The notes: generated from the letters alone by a model not told the origin. A stretch of 64,000 nt of DNA from Micromonospora_G sp040676775 (GCF_040676775.1 NZ_JBFAPP010000011.1:220054-284053); one strand, 5' to 3'. Counted from the stretch's first letter, positions 25,727-34,896 are shown. Numbers and translations: made by a program.

Positions 25727-25896
25727 CTGGTCGGCTGGTCGGCGAACTCGGCCGGGTCGAGGTCGAGCGTGGAGAGCAGACCGGAGTTGCGGTCGATGTC
25801 GATCCGGTCGGGCATCTCCTTGTCGAGCCAGTCGGCCCGGTGGTGCTGGCCGCGGCGACGCAACGCCTCAAGGATCTTATCTTTGTCGATTTCCAT
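25723..25896 (-). CDS. Small hypothetical protein (57 aa) coupled to GT4
   Basis: A short charged protein (MEIDKDKILEALRRRGQHHRADWLDKEMPD...) with a helical start. ATG 25896 follows GAGAGCGGGAC. It overlaps the GT4 start by GTGA, so it is probably the first gene of the glycosyltransferase operon. I recognise no domain; similar short proteins with a K-ILE-LR-RG-ADWL pattern may be conserved in actinomycetes. Confidence 0.7.
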   Translation of the reverse strand: MEIDKDKILEALRRRGQHHRADWLDKEMPDRIDIDRNSGLLSTLDLDPAEFADQPTR

Positions 25897-26336
25897 GTCC
25901 CGCTCTCTGCACGCGCCTAGTCGGTCGAGAAACTGCCGATCGTGCTCCGGCTCGCGGGGCGCCGGATGGCCGCCGTCGACGCCCACCCGCCGGCTACGTT
26001 TTCCGGTCCTCGGGCGCGACGTCCCCGCCGCCCACTCCGGGCCGTCGAACGCGGCGACCGGGGTTGAATGAAAGAGAGCTCGCCGCCCGGTAGCAGTCCT
26101 GTCTGCGGCACGGCGATCACCACTCTACTCCGAACAGGCCGGCCCCACCCCGTACGCGGGTCCCCCGGGCCGTCCGTGGACCCGGCCCACGGGCGGCGTC
26201 TGCGGCGGGGAGGCAAGTCCGACATCCGGACGCACGGGAGCGCTACCGGGCAGGAGTAGGCTTCGGGTGTTGCCCTGGACTTCGGCGCCTCGGGTTTCGC
26301 GGACTCCGCACACCGCCGCCGAACGAAGGTCCCGCC
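25897..26336. other. Divergent intergenic region, 440 bases
   Basis: This separates the minus-strand glycosyltransferase operon from the plus-strand lapA-like gene. Small open frames here have poor codon character and no ribosome binding sites. TAGGCT at about 26256 could be a -10 box for the plus-strand genes. I see no RNA gene or repeat. Confidence 0.5.
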
Positions 26337-26696
26337 ATGACTCGGATTGTCAGTCCGGCGCGTTCGGCCGACGGCCGACCCACCAAACCGATCAACGGCC
26401 GGCGCCGCCCGCTGGCCCGTACCGGCACGCTGGCGCCCTGGATCGCCTCCGCGATCGCCGCGTTCGTGCTGCTCATGCTGATCTTCGTGCTGCAGAACGG
26501 CCAGGCGTCGCAGGTGCACTTCCTGGGCCTGAACGGGCAGTTGCCAATGGGTGTGGCGATGCTGTTGGCGGCCGTGGCCGGCGTACTGCTGGTTTCGATA
26601 CCGGCCGTCGCCCGCCTCGTCCGGGCGCGGATGCTGGCCGGTCGAGTGGCCCCGGAGACCACCATCCCCGCCGAGCCGACCGGCCCGGTCGCGTGA
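26337..26696 (+). CDS. LapA-like (DUF1049) membrane protein
   Basis: A 119-residue protein with two membrane segments: APWIASAIAAFVLLMLIFVLQ and MGVAMLLAAVAGVLLVSIPAV. The sequence between them, QNGQASQVHFLGLNGQLPMG, is the LapA/DUF1049 hallmark. In enterobacteria LapA (YciS) assists lipopolysaccharide control, but in actinomycetes the role is unknown. ATG 26337 follows GAAGG by 7 bases. The stop overlaps the next start by GTGA. Confidence 0.88.
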   Translation: MTRIVSPARSADGRPTKPINGRRRPLARTGTLAPWIASAIAAFVLLMLIFVLQNGQASQVHFLGLNGQLPMGVAMLLAAVAGVLLVSIPAVARLVRARMLAGRVAPETTIPAEPTGPVA

Positions 26697-27217
26697 CCAC
26701 CGTCGCGGACCGCAAGATCTGGACCTGCACCGAGGAAGCACCGCCAGCCCGAATCCGCCTCAGCACCTCCCGGTCCCGCCGGGAGATGCTCGACGGGAGT
26801 TGGTGGCCCGGCTCCCGCGACCCGGTACGGGAACTCACCAGCCTGGTCGCCGCGTTGACCGCCGAGCAGGTCGGCACCGTGGAGCGGGTCATGTTGCAGC
26901 CGACCGCATGGGACCGACATCCCCAACGGATCGGGATCGGCGACCGAGTGCTGCGGGTGGGCTGGTTCAGCACGCTCGACGCCGGTCTGGTCATCCTCAC
27001 CGGACGGGGCGACCTCCGGATCGACCTGGCGGTCGTGCCACCACAGACCGCGTTCGCGGTCGCCACGGCGGCCATGCAGGCCGCTTCCCTGCCCGGCGCC
27101 GACATCCGGCCGCCGCAACAGCGGCACCCCGGTCCGCCGCTGTCGTCCCGAGCGGGCGAGGGCGGCAACGGCCATAATCAATCCCGGCGGGACTCCGCGA
27201 CGCCGGCCCGCGCCTGA
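26693..27217 (+). CDS. DUF5994 family protein
   Basis: A 174-residue soluble protein. RIRLSTSRSRREMLDGSWWPGSRDPVRE, then a segment with PTAWDRHPQRIGIGDRVLRVGWFSTLD and DLAVVPPQTAF, matches the DUF5994 family common in actinomycetes. No function is known. The C-terminus is low in order and rich in Pro, Arg and Gly. The start GTG overlaps the lapA-like stop (GTGA), indicating coupling. Confidence 0.8.
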   Translation: MTTVADRKIWTCTEEAPPARIRLSTSRSRREMLDGSWWPGSRDPVRELTSLVAALTAEQVGTVERVMLQPTAWDRHPQRIGIGDRVLRVGWFSTLDAGLVILTGRGDLRIDLAVVPPQTAFAVATAAMQAASLPGADIRPPQQRHPGPPLSSRAGEGGNGHNQSRRDSATPARA

Positions 27218-27286
27218 ACCAGGCGAAGCAACACCGCGCCGGGTACGGGTCCACGCCGCAGCAGACGAGGACGGGACGTACCAACG

Positions 27287-28117
27287 GTGAACCTCGAACG
27301 GACCGGTCCGCAGACCGTGCAGGTCGGTTGCACGCTGACCCTCGACGTCACCGCGCCGGCCGGTGTGGTGCTCCAGATCGCGCCCGCCCGACCACCCGGC
27401 GGGGACCTCAGCGAACGCCTCGACATCGTCAACAACACCGTGCCGGTGACCGCCAGCGAGATCGCCGGACCGGTCGGCGGGCGCGCGCACCTGATCCGGG
27501 TACAGCCGGGCAAGCTGACCGTCGACTACCGGGCGACGGTGACCACCGCTGCCGCGACCACCGACCGGGTCGACGACGCGGCCCGGGTGGAGGCGTTGCG
27601 GCCGAGTCGCTACTGCCCCTCCGACCGGCTCGCCGGTTTCGCCCAGAGCCACTTCGGCGACCTACCGAGCGCCGGGCAGCGGGTACGGGCGATCACCGAC
27701 TATGTCTGGCGGCACATCGCGTACGTCTCCGGGGCCAGCGGTCCGACCACCGACGCGCTGGACACGCTGCTGGGCGGACAGGGCGTCTGCCGCGACTTCG
27801 CGCACCTGGTGGCCGCGCTGTGCCGGGCGGTCGACGTACCGGCGCGGATCGCCGCCGTCTACGCCCCCGGGCTGTCCCCGATGGACTTCCACGCCGTGGT
27901 GGAGACCGACATCGACGGCCGCTGGCAGGTCTGGGACGCCACCCGGCTGGCACCTCGGCAGAGCCTGGTACGCATCACCACCGGCCGGGACGCGGCCGAC
28001 ATCGCGTTCTGCACGGTGATCTCCGGTCGGCTCGACCTGGAGAGTCTGGAGATCAACGCGGTCTCCGGCGGCGACCTGTCGCTGGACGACCACGAAGGCT
28101 TGATCACCCTGGCCTGA
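27287..28117 (+). CDS. Transglutaminase-like family protein
   Basis: A 276-residue protein with an N-terminal beta domain (residues 1-100) and a transglutaminase-like core. The catalytic triad is visible: Cys in GGQGVCRDFAHLVAALCRA, His in MDFHAVVET and Asp in WQVWDATRL. Members are often proteases, amidases or peptide-modifying enzymes rather than true transglutaminases. The GTG start has only a weak upstream site. It lies in the same direction as LapA-DUF5994, 69 bases after. Confidence 0.9.
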   Translation: MNLERTGPQTVQVGCTLTLDVTAPAGVVLQIAPARPPGGDLSERLDIVNNTVPVTASEIAGPVGGRAHLIRVQPGKLTVDYRATVTTAAATTDRVDDAARVEALRPSRYCPSDRLAGFAQSHFGDLPSAGQRVRAITDYVWRHIAYVSGASGPTTDALDTLLGGQGVCRDFAHLVAALCRAVDVPARIAAVYAPGLSPMDFHAVVETDIDGRWQVWDATRLAPRQSLVRITTGRDAADIAFCTVISGRLDLESLEINAVSGGDLSLDDHEGLITLA

Positions 28118-28243
28118 CCGGACCACCGCCACCGAACCACCGAACGGGAACGCTGCGACGGCTCGGCTGCCCGGTAAACGACGACGGGTGTCGCTAGGGT
28201 GTGGGTCGCCGAGAAGTTTTCACGATCTGTGGGGGGTAGCGCG

Positions 28244-29077
28244 GTGTCTCAGCCGTCGGATGTCGGGAACCTGGACGTGGAGTGGGCGCCTCCCGGGATC
28301 GACACCAGCCTGCCGCACTCCGCGCGGATGTACGACTACTGGATCGGCGGCAAGGACAACTTCGCCGCCGACCGGGCCATGGGTGACGCCTTCGCCGCCG
28401 CCATCCCGAGCATCCGCACCATGGCCCAGGAGAACCGGGCCTTCATGCACCGGGTGGTCCGTTACCTGACCGGCGAGGCGGGCATCCGCCAGTTCCTGGA
28501 CATCGGCACCGGCATCCCCACCCGGCCGAACGTCCACGAGATCGCCCAGGCCATCGCCCCGCAGACCCGGGTGGCGTACGTGGACCACGATCCGATCGTG
28601 CTGGTGCACGCCCGCGCGCTGATGGTCAGCGGGACCGAGGGCGAGACCGTCTACCTCGACGCCGACCTGCGCGAGCCGGGGAAGATCCTCGCCGACCCGG
28701 ACCTCACCGCCACGCTGGACCTGGAGCGCCCGGTGGGCCTGCTCCTGATCGCGATCCTGATGCTGATGGCCGACGAGGACGACCCGTGGGAGAAGGTCGC
28801 CACCCTGCTGGACGCGCTGCCCTCCGGCAGCTACGTCGCGATCACGCACCCCGGACTGGATTTCGACCCCGAGGCGATGGGCGGCATCGCGACCGCGGCG
28901 AACCAGGGCGGCATGACCCTGGTGCCACGGGTACGCGACGACGTGGCCCGGTTCTTCGCTGACTGGGAACTGGTCGAGCCGGGTGTCGTACCGGTGATGG
29001 CCTGGCATCCGGAGGGCACCCCGCCGGCCGACCCGAACGGTGCGTACTACTGGTCCGGCGTGGCCCGCAAGCGGTAG
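28244..29077 (+). CDS. SAM-dependent methyltransferase, PF04672 (DUF574) family
   Basis: A 277-residue protein of the actinomycete family first called DUF574. Marks are PHSARMYDYWIGGKDNFAADR, NRAFMHRVVRYL, QFLDIGTGIPTRPNVHEIAQ (SAM-binding loop) and RVAYVDHDPIVLVHARALM. The substrate is not known; many copies exist per genome in this group. GTG 28244 follows GGGGGGTAG; an in-frame GTG at 28199 coincides with the TAGGGT (28195-28200) that looks like the -10 promoter box, so it would not be on the mRNA. Confidence 0.9.
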   Translation: MSQPSDVGNLDVEWAPPGIDTSLPHSARMYDYWIGGKDNFAADRAMGDAFAAAIPSIRTMAQENRAFMHRVVRYLTGEAGIRQFLDIGTGIPTRPNVHEIAQAIAPQTRVAYVDHDPIVLVHARALMVSGTEGETVYLDADLREPGKILADPDLTATLDLERPVGLLLIAILMLMADEDDPWEKVATLLDALPSGSYVAITHPGLDFDPEAMGGIATAANQGGMTLVPRVRDDVARFFADWELVEPGVVPVMAWHPEGTPPADPNGAYYWSGVARKR

Positions 29078-29102
29078 CCGTTGTCCCTGCCGCAGCCCGA
29101 CC

Positions 29103-29816
29103 CTAGTCGCGGACGTCGATACCTGCCGTCCCCCGCGACTCCACCACGGACGGCCCCCCGGACGGCCCCGCGGACGGGTGCGCGGAACGCTCCGCGGACG
29201 GCTTCACAGCCGGCAGTGGTGGCTGCGGGCGGCGCAGGTAGCGGACCAGCTCGACGGTGATCGTGATGGTCAGGGCGATGCCGAGCCCGAGCAGCAGGCC
29301 CTTCACCGGATCGTGTTCGAACGCCATCCCGCCGAGGTAGCCGACCAACGCGGAGTAGACCGCCCAGGAGCCCGCGGCCAGGGCGTCGAAGAGGACGAAG
29401 GCGCGTCGCGGGTAGCCGACCGCGCCCATGGTCAGGGTGATCGCGGTACGGCCGCCGGGCACGTACCGGGCGACCACCAGCGCCAGGCCGCCTCGGCTGA
29501 GCAGCGCGGCACGCGCCCAGGCGAACGCGGCGTGCCGGCGGGTCCCGGCCGGCAGGCGGCTGTCCAGCCGCGCGCCGGAGGCACGGCCGATGGCGTACGA
29601 GACATGGTCGCCGACGAACGCACCGAGGGCGGCGACCACGATCACCGGCAGCAGGTCGGGCTCGCCGGTCGCGGCGAACACCCCGGCGGTGATCACCGCG
29701 GTCTCGCTCGGCACGACCGGGAAGAAGCCGTCGACCACCGCCACGGCGAAGATCGCCAGGTACACCCACGGCGAGGTCATGGTCTGCTGGAGCAGGTCGA
29801 GTACGGCGTCCATCAT
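29103..29816 (-). CDS. DedA family membrane protein
   Basis: A 237-residue protein with about five hydrophobic segments and the DedA/SNARE-associated features: AVAVVDGFFPVVPSETAVITAGVFA, GAFVGDHVSYAIGR and VVARYVPGGRTAITLTMGAVG. DedA proteins take part in phospholipid or undecaprenyl phosphate flipping in other bacteria. Two adjacent ATGs (29816 and 29813) follow GGCGGGG; the earlier one is used here. The C-terminal tail is Pro/Ser-rich. It is divergent from the two-component pair. Confidence 0.9.
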   Translation of the reverse strand: MMDAVLDLLQQTMTSPWVYLAIFAVAVVDGFFPVVPSETAVITAGVFAATGEPDLLPVIVVAALGAFVGDHVSYAIGRASGARLDSRLPAGTRRHAAFAWARAALLSRGGLALVVARYVPGGRTAITLTMGAVGYPRRAFVLFDALAAGSWAVYSALVGYLGGMAFEHDPVKGLLLGLGIALTITITVELVRYLRRPQPPLPAVKPSAERSAHPSAGPSGGPSVVESRGTAGIDVRD

Positions 29817-29989
29817 CGGTGCCCCGCCGGTCGGGTGTCGGCGCAGTTGTCGGTCATGTGACGACCCTCGCCGGAGTTCGGCGTCCACCGCATCCGACGG
29901 CGGTCAGCCGACGCCCCCCACGAAAGTAGGGGGTCACCGGCGACGATCGCAGCGAGCAGGGGTGGCCGAGCGGCGCCTACGCTGAGCCG

Positions 29990-31198
29990 GTGACGTACCA
30001 CCGTCGGGCGCTCGCCCAGCTCCGCCACTGGTACACGTCGATCCGGGCACCCGGCGGTCACCACCGGCTGGTCCCGTACGCGTTGGCGGTCACGGTCTTC
30101 GTCTGCTCGCGGATGTCGGCCAGCGGCGACATCGGCGTCCGCTCCTCCTGGCCCGGCCCCGCCCTCGTCGGCCTGGCCGGCGCCTCGGCGGTGGCCGCCG
30201 GGATCGCCCGGGTACGACGTGGACCGATCTTCGTCATGGCCGCGGTGGCCTGGATCGCGCTCGCCATGTGGCCGGCGCTGGTGGTGGCGTCCTACTACGC
30301 CGGGACGAGCCTGCCCCGCGACCGGATCAAGGTCTACCTGCTCGGGGCGGCGGTGGTGATGGGGCTGTCGATCCCGGTCGGCATCGCGGCCGGCGGTCAG
30401 CGTTACATCACCACGGTCGCGACCGGGAACTTCCTGATCATGTGCGCGCTGCTGGTCGCGCTGCCATTGCTCGGCGGGCTCTGGGTCAACGCCCGCCGCG
30501 AGGTGCTCACCGCCCTGCGCGACCGGGCCGACCAGCTCGAACGCGAGCAGCACGCGCGGATCGACCGGGTCCGGGCGCAGGAACGTAACCGGATCGCGCG
30601 GGAGATGCACGACGTGGTCGCCCACCGGGTCTCGCTGATGGTGCTGCACGCGGGAGCCCTGGAGGTGAACGCCCCGGATCCGCGCACCGCCGAGGGGGCC
30701 GCGCTGATCCGTACCATCGGGCGGGAGGCACTGACCAACCTGCGGGACGTGCTCGGCGTACTGCGGTCGGCGCGGGTGGCCGAGGCGGTCCTCGCGCCAC
30801 AGCCGGGACTCGGCGACCTCGACCGGCTGCTCGACGCGTCCCGCGACGTCGGGGTCACGGTCAACCGGCACGACGAGGGCATTCCCCGGCCGATGCCGGT
30901 GACGGTGCAACGTGCGGTCTACCGGGTGACCCAGGAGGCGCTGACCAACGTGCACAAGTACGCCCCGGACGGCGCGACCGACGTGCACCTGCGGTACCTG
31001 GCGGACGGGTTCGAGGTCGCCGTACGCAACGCACCGTCGAGCACGGTGGCCGCACCGCTGCCCGGTGCCGGGCTCGGCCTGGTCGGGCTGCGCGAGCGGG
31101 TGGAACTGCTCGACGGGCGGCTGGAGGCCGGCGCCGAGCCGGACGGCGGGTTCACCGTCCGCGCCCTGATCCCGTACCCGGACCGGGAGCCGGCGTGA
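29990..31198 (+). CDS. Two-component sensor histidine kinase (NarL-type, HisKA_3)
   Basis: A 402-residue kinase. Residues 28-167 carry about five membrane segments with short loops, so the sensor is in the membrane. A coiled linker (VLTALRDRADQLEREQ) precedes the HisKA_3 domain, ERNRIAREMHDVVAHRVSLM, with His207 as the phosphorylation site. The ATPase domain has the N-box TQEALTNVHKYAP and the G-box GLGLVGLRERV. TACGCT ends six bases before the GTG, so the mRNA is probably leaderless. The stop overlaps the response regulator by GTGA. Confidence 0.94.
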   Translation: MTYHRRALAQLRHWYTSIRAPGGHHRLVPYALAVTVFVCSRMSASGDIGVRSSWPGPALVGLAGASAVAAGIARVRRGPIFVMAAVAWIALAMWPALVVASYYAGTSLPRDRIKVYLLGAAVVMGLSIPVGIAAGGQRYITTVATGNFLIMCALLVALPLLGGLWVNARREVLTALRDRADQLEREQHARIDRVRAQERNRIAREMHDVVAHRVSLMVLHAGALEVNAPDPRTAEGAALIRTIGREALTNLRDVLGVLRSARVAEAVLAPQPGLGDLDRLLDASRDVGVTVNRHDEGIPRPMPVTVQRAVYRVTQEALTNVHKYAPDGATDVHLRYLADGFEVAVRNAPSSTVAAPLPGAGLGLVGLRERVELLDGRLEAGAEPDGGFTVRALIPYPDREPA

Positions 31199-31839
31199 TC
31201 CGGGTACTGGTGGTCGACGACGAGCACCTGGTCCGGTCGGGACTGCGACTGATCCTGGAGGCGGCCGGTGACATCGCGGTGGTGGGCGAGGCACGAGACG
31301 GCGCGGAGGCGGTCGAGGCCGTCGTCCGGCTCGGGCCGGAAGTGGTGCTGATGGACGTACGCATGCCCGGCGTGGACGGGCTCACCGCAGCGGCAAGGAT
31401 CGGCACCGTACCGCATCCACCAAAGGTGATCATGTTGACCACCTTCGACCTCGACGAGTACGTCCACCAGGCGCTTCGTGCCGGTGCCGTGGGATTCCTG
31501 CTTAAGGACACCCCGCCGACGGAACTCGCCGCCGCCGTCCGTACGGTTCACGCCGGCAACGCGATGCTGGCCCCGACGGTGACGATGCGCCTGCTCAGTT
31601 CCTTCGTGGAGCGGGCACCGGCCCGCGCGCGGCAGGCCCGGGACCGGCTCGCCACGCTCACCGGCCGGGAACGCGACGTGCTGGACGCGCTCGCCCGTGG
31701 CCTGTCCAACGCGGGGATCGGCAGTGCACTGGGGCTGAGCGAGGCCACGGTCAAGGCGCACGTCAGCCGCGCGCTGGCGAAGCTCGGGCTCGGCAACCGG
31801 GTGCAGGCGGCGATCCTGGTGCGGGACGCCGACGGGTGA
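31195..31839 (+). CDS. Two-component response regulator (NarL/LuxR type)
   Basis: A 214-residue regulator: receiver domain with acidic pair DDE (8-10), phospho-acceptor Asp54 in VLMDVRMPG and Lys in FLLKDTPP, then a LuxR-type helix-turn-helix (LTGRERDVLDALARGLSNAGIGSALGLS and beyond, residues about 148-205). GTG start overlaps the kinase stop. It is the partner of the kinase; targets are unknown, with the divergent DedA gene one possibility. Confidence 0.95.
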   Translation: MIRVLVVDDEHLVRSGLRLILEAAGDIAVVGEARDGAEAVEAVVRLGPEVVLMDVRMPGVDGLTAAARIGTVPHPPKVIMLTTFDLDEYVHQALRAGAVGFLLKDTPPTELAAAVRTVHAGNAMLAPTVTMRLLSSFVERAPARARQARDRLATLTGRERDVLDALARGLSNAGIGSALGLSEATVKAHVSRALAKLGLGNRVQAAILVRDADG

Positions 31840-31936
31840 GCGGGTTCTTGCCGGTCGGCATCACCGTGTCGGCCAAGGGTGAGGTGGCCGAGCTGCCGTG
31901 GTCCCGCCGGGCGGACGCGGCGCAGAGGTGACGGAC

Positions 31937-31971
31937 CGGTCCCCTCCGCGCGCCCCACGCGGAGGGAACCG
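31937..31971. terminator. Hairpin between convergent genes
   Basis: CGGTCCCCTCCGCG and CGCGGAGGGAACCG pair over 13 of 14 positions around a 7-base loop. It lies 97 bases after the response regulator and 103 bases beyond the stop of the convergent membrane protein gene. Confidence 0.6.
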
Positions 31972-32074
31972 TCGGGGCGGGCCGCCGTCGGTACCCACCC
32001 CTATCCCGCGCCGGAGACGGCCGCACTGACGTTCCGGGCGTAGCCGGTCGACCGGCCAGGCCGACCGAGGCGGG

Positions 32075-32677
32075 TCACGGGGATGCCGCCGGCCGGGGTG
32101 GCTTCGCTGTCCTCGCCAGCCCCAGCAGGTCCTTCGTGATCTGTCCGGATCTCCACCAGGCGGCGACCGGTACCGCGGCGACGAACGCCGCCACCGGCAT
32201 CGCGGCGATGCCGGAGGCGGTGAACATGGCCACGGCGTACATGCTGGTGGCGGTGCCGAGCAGGATCAGCGCGCCGAGTCGTATCGCCAGGCCGGTGGCG
32301 AGTTCGCCGCGCCAGCTGATGCCGACCAGACCGAGAATGCCGACCGGGACGAGACTCGCCCGCCAGATCGTGTGGGTCAGGACGGGCATCGTGTCGGCGA
32401 GTGACGACATCCGGGTGGCGGAGGTGAGCATGGCGATTCCGCACGCGGTGGCGGCGACCATGAACGTCACCTCGAATGGGCGCCAACTCGTCGCGACCAT
32501 CGAGATGGTCCGGCAGTCCCAGTCGTAGTCCGATCGGGGATCGGTGATGGTGACCTGGGAATCGGCGGCCTCGACCGTGCCCGATGGTTCCGTACGTGCG
32601 TCGTGCTGCGTTTTCGACAGCTGCGCGGGCAGTATTATCCGGTCGAAAGTGTTCCTGATGACTGGCTCGTTGTTCAT
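32075..32677 (-). CDS. Hypothetical membrane protein (200 aa)
   Basis: The N-terminal ~60 residues are hydrophilic (MNNEPVIRNTFDRIILPAQL...), followed by about four membrane segments (FEVTFMVAATACGIAMLTSA, TIWRASLVPVGILGLVGISW, GLAIRLGALILLGTATSMYAVAMF, AAMPVAAFVAAVPVAAWW). I recognise no family. The ATG at 32677 follows GAGGGATG. The coding frame is somewhat lower in GC than its neighbours near the start. It may be a phage- or plasmid-type accessory membrane protein, but nothing else nearby supports this. Confidence 0.75.
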   Translation of the reverse strand: MNNEPVIRNTFDRIILPAQLSKTQHDARTEPSGTVEAADSQVTITDPRSDYDWDCRTISMVATSWRPFEVTFMVAATACGIAMLTSATRMSSLADTMPVLTHTIWRASLVPVGILGLVGISWRGELATGLAIRLGALILLGTATSMYAVAMFTASGIAAMPVAAFVAAVPVAAWWRSGQITKDLLGLARTAKPPRPAASP

Positions 32678-33160
32678 GTGTCATCCCTCTGCCCGGCACA
32701 GCCCGGTGCCGGGTGAACGCGCTCGATGGTTCGGAGCAGGGGTGATCGCAGCCGCGACGGACCTATGTGAGTGACAAAACGCTCAGGTCGGTCCGCGTGC
32801 GGACCACAATCGACACGGGTGCGGCACCGTTGTGTCCGCTAACGCGACTGGAAAAGGTCATGGGCCCCACCTTCGGACGTGAAACTTCATTGCCGAGGTC
32901 TGGGGCAACGTCCACTAAATGGACCTAACCACGCTATCCCGGTGCTGAATTTGCTGTCAAGAGTGGACCCCGCTGCCCGGCGACCGGTAGGTCGGGGCGC
33001 GGCCGCAGCAGGTATCGTTCTCCTCGTCGATCCGCTGATGTCGCTCCCCACCCCGGCGGCACCTTTGAATGATCCCCGGAAGGTGCGCAATGCCGGTGTC
33101 TTCCCGGGCACGCTCCTGTTCGCCGCGCCGAGCCGGGCGCGGTGTGCCGGCGGCCCGAAA
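32678..33160. other. Divergent intergenic region, 483 bases
   Basis: This is the space between the membrane protein (minus) and the GAF-ANTAR gene (plus). The GAF-ANTAR frame is open back to 32879, and ATG 33038 is a possible alternative start, but the sequence before 33161 does not resemble the family. The stretch 32760-32960 is less GC-rich and probably contains promoters for both sides; I cannot place them. Confidence 0.5.
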
Positions 33161-33892
33161 GTGACCGGGTCCACAGACCGTTGGGTCCGGGCGTTGGGTC
33201 TGATCGCCGAACAGCCCTGGCCGGACGACGGATCTCCTGGCGTCAGGCAGTCGCTGTCGCGGATCTGCCGTGCCGCCGTGCACGCCCTCTCCGCGTCCGG
33301 GGTAGGGGTCAACGTGCTGACGCGGGACGGAACACAGGGCTACGTCGTCGCCTCCGACGATGCCGCGTACCTGCTCGCGGAGTTGCAGTTCACGCTCGGG
33401 GAGGGGCCCGGAGTCGATGCCTTCCACACCCGTCGCCCGGTCCTGGTGACGGACCTCGGCGCCGAGGACGCGATGGCTCGCTGGCCGCTCTGGGTGGCCG
33501 CCATGGCGGAGCGCCGCATCTGCGCCGCGTACGCGTTCCCGCTCCAGGTCGGGGCGGCCCGGCTCGGTGTCATGGTCCTCTTCTGCGAGCAGGCCGGTCC
33601 CATGCCCGGTGACACACTGGACCAGGCGCTCACCTTCGCCGAGATCGTCATGATGACGGTGCTCGACGGTGAGGGGAACCCCGACCAGGGGGCCCAGGCG
33701 CTCGGATTCGACGATGCGTCGGGCTATCGGGCGGAGGTTGCGCAGGCACAGGGCATGATCATGGTGCAGCTCGGGGTCAGCATCGGCGACGCGTTGATCC
33801 GCCTGCGGGCCCATGCCTATGCCGAGTCCCGCCCGCTGCACCAGGTCGCACGCGACGTCGTCGACCGCAAACTGCGATTCGACGGATCCTGA
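33161..33892 (+). CDS. GAF and ANTAR domain-containing regulator
   Basis: A 243-residue protein: GAF domain (about 20-150, including SLSRICRAAVHALSASGVGVNV and LGEGPGVDAFHTRRPVLVTDL) and C-terminal ANTAR domain (about 170-230, AEVAQAQGMIMVQLGVSIGDALIRLRAHAY). ANTAR domains bind paired RNA hexaloop hairpins and prevent transcription termination; GAF domains sense small ligands or redox state. GTG 33161 gives the usual start (VTGSTDRWVRAL) and length; ATG 33038 and 32879 are in frame upstream. A second GAF-ANTAR gene follows after 42 bases. Confidence 0.87.
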   Translation: MTGSTDRWVRALGLIAEQPWPDDGSPGVRQSLSRICRAAVHALSASGVGVNVLTRDGTQGYVVASDDAAYLLAELQFTLGEGPGVDAFHTRRPVLVTDLGAEDAMARWPLWVAAMAERRICAAYAFPLQVGAARLGVMVLFCEQAGPMPGDTLDQALTFAEIVMMTVLDGEGNPDQGAQALGFDDASGYRAEVAQAQGMIMVQLGVSIGDALIRLRAHAYAESRPLHQVARDVVDRKLRFDGS

Positions 33893-33934
33893 CCGGAATC
33901 ACGGCACCTCACTATGGACAGGCATGGAGTTGTC

Positions 33935-34672
33935 ATGACCACAGTCTCACCACTTCGGCTCGCGAAGGTTTTCGTCGAGGTGTCCGACACCCTCGTGGAC
34001 GAGTTCGACCTCATCGAATTCCTGCACCTGCTGACGATGCGGGCTGCCGAACTCGCCGACGCCAACGTCGTGGGCCTGGTCCTCGCCAACCAGCACGGGC
34101 AGCTCCAGTTCATGGCGGGTTCCCGCGAGGAGGCCCGACTGCTGGAACTGTTCCAGATACAGAACGACGAAGGTCCCTGTCTCGACGCATTCCGTACCGG
34201 CGTCACCGTCGTCGATACGGACCTGCGGTCGGCGGCGACGCGTTGGCCACAATTCGCCCCGCACGCCACGGCCGCGGGATTCCGCTACGTGTACGCCTTC
34301 CCGCTCCGACTGCGCGCCCAGGTCATCGGGGCGCTGAACGTGTTCGGGGTGGACGACGGCAGGCTGCTCGCGGACGACGACATCCCGATCGTGCAGGCGC
34401 TGGCCGACCTGGCCTCCATCGCGATCCTGCAGGAACGTTTCATGAGTCGCGCCGACGAACTCACCGTCCAACTCCAGAGCGCGCTCAACAGCCGGGTCGT
34501 CATCGAACAGGCGAAGGGCGCGATCGCGCAGAGCAGCGGTGTCACCGTCGACGAGGCGTTCAGTCTCATCCGAGGGTATGCCCGGTCCAAGAACCTGCGG
34601 TTGGTCGACGTGGCCCGCACCATCGTGACGGACCTCGCCGCCATCCCCGAATTCGCCCGACCGGGCAGGTAG
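33935..34672 (+). CDS. GAF and ANTAR domain-containing regulator
   Basis: A 245-residue protein with a GAF domain (about 10-165; EDGPCLDA-like segment NDEGPCLDAFRTGVTVVDTDL, then FRYVYAFPLRLRAQVIGALNVFG) and an ANTAR domain (about 180-240; LNSRVVIEQAKGAIAQSSGVTVDEAFSLI). ATG 33935 follows GGAG by 5 bases; an upstream ATG at 33914 lacks a site. It is tandem with another GAF-ANTAR protein but differs in sequence, so the two may sense different signals or form a heterodimer. Action at RNA level is inferred from the domain. Confidence 0.92.
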   Translation: MTTVSPLRLAKVFVEVSDTLVDEFDLIEFLHLLTMRAAELADANVVGLVLANQHGQLQFMAGSREEARLLELFQIQNDEGPCLDAFRTGVTVVDTDLRSAATRWPQFAPHATAAGFRYVYAFPLRLRAQVIGALNVFGVDDGRLLADDDIPIVQALADLASIAILQERFMSRADELTVQLQSALNSRVVIEQAKGAIAQSSGVTVDEAFSLIRGYARSKNLRLVDVARTIVTDLAAIPEFARPGR

Positions 34673-34777
34673 TGTCGGCGCCGGCTGGCTGCCGCAGCTG
34701 CCGTGGTGCCCTCGGTGACTCCGTTCGTGCGGCGATCGGTGTCGGTGATCGGACACCGGTACGCCATCGAACCGGAA

Positions 34778-34808
34778 AAGGCGCGACCCGGTGCTCGGGT
34801 CGCGCCTT
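34778..34808. terminator. Perfect hairpin between GAF-ANTAR gene and tRNA
   Basis: AAGGCGCGACCC and GGGTCGCGCCTT are perfect 12-base arms with a 7-base loop, flanked by A's on one side and TT on the other. It can end transcription of both the GAF-ANTAR gene and the convergent tRNA gene. Confidence 0.7.
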
Positions 34809-34896
34809 GTCGAAGATCACATGTCGACGCCGATTCGGCGGCGACGTGCACTAAGAGTCAGTGGGCAATTACGCTGCGCGTATGTGCTGCCCGACG

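Noticed and set aside
26068..26259. A 63-residue gene in the 25.9-26.3 kb gap
   Set aside because: It has no convincing ribosome binding site, a Pro/Gly/Arg-rich shadow-like composition, and no recognised motif.
33038..33160. N-terminal extension of the first GAF-ANTAR protein
   Set aside because: The frame is open, but the sequence does not resemble the family and the length from GTG 33161 is already normal.
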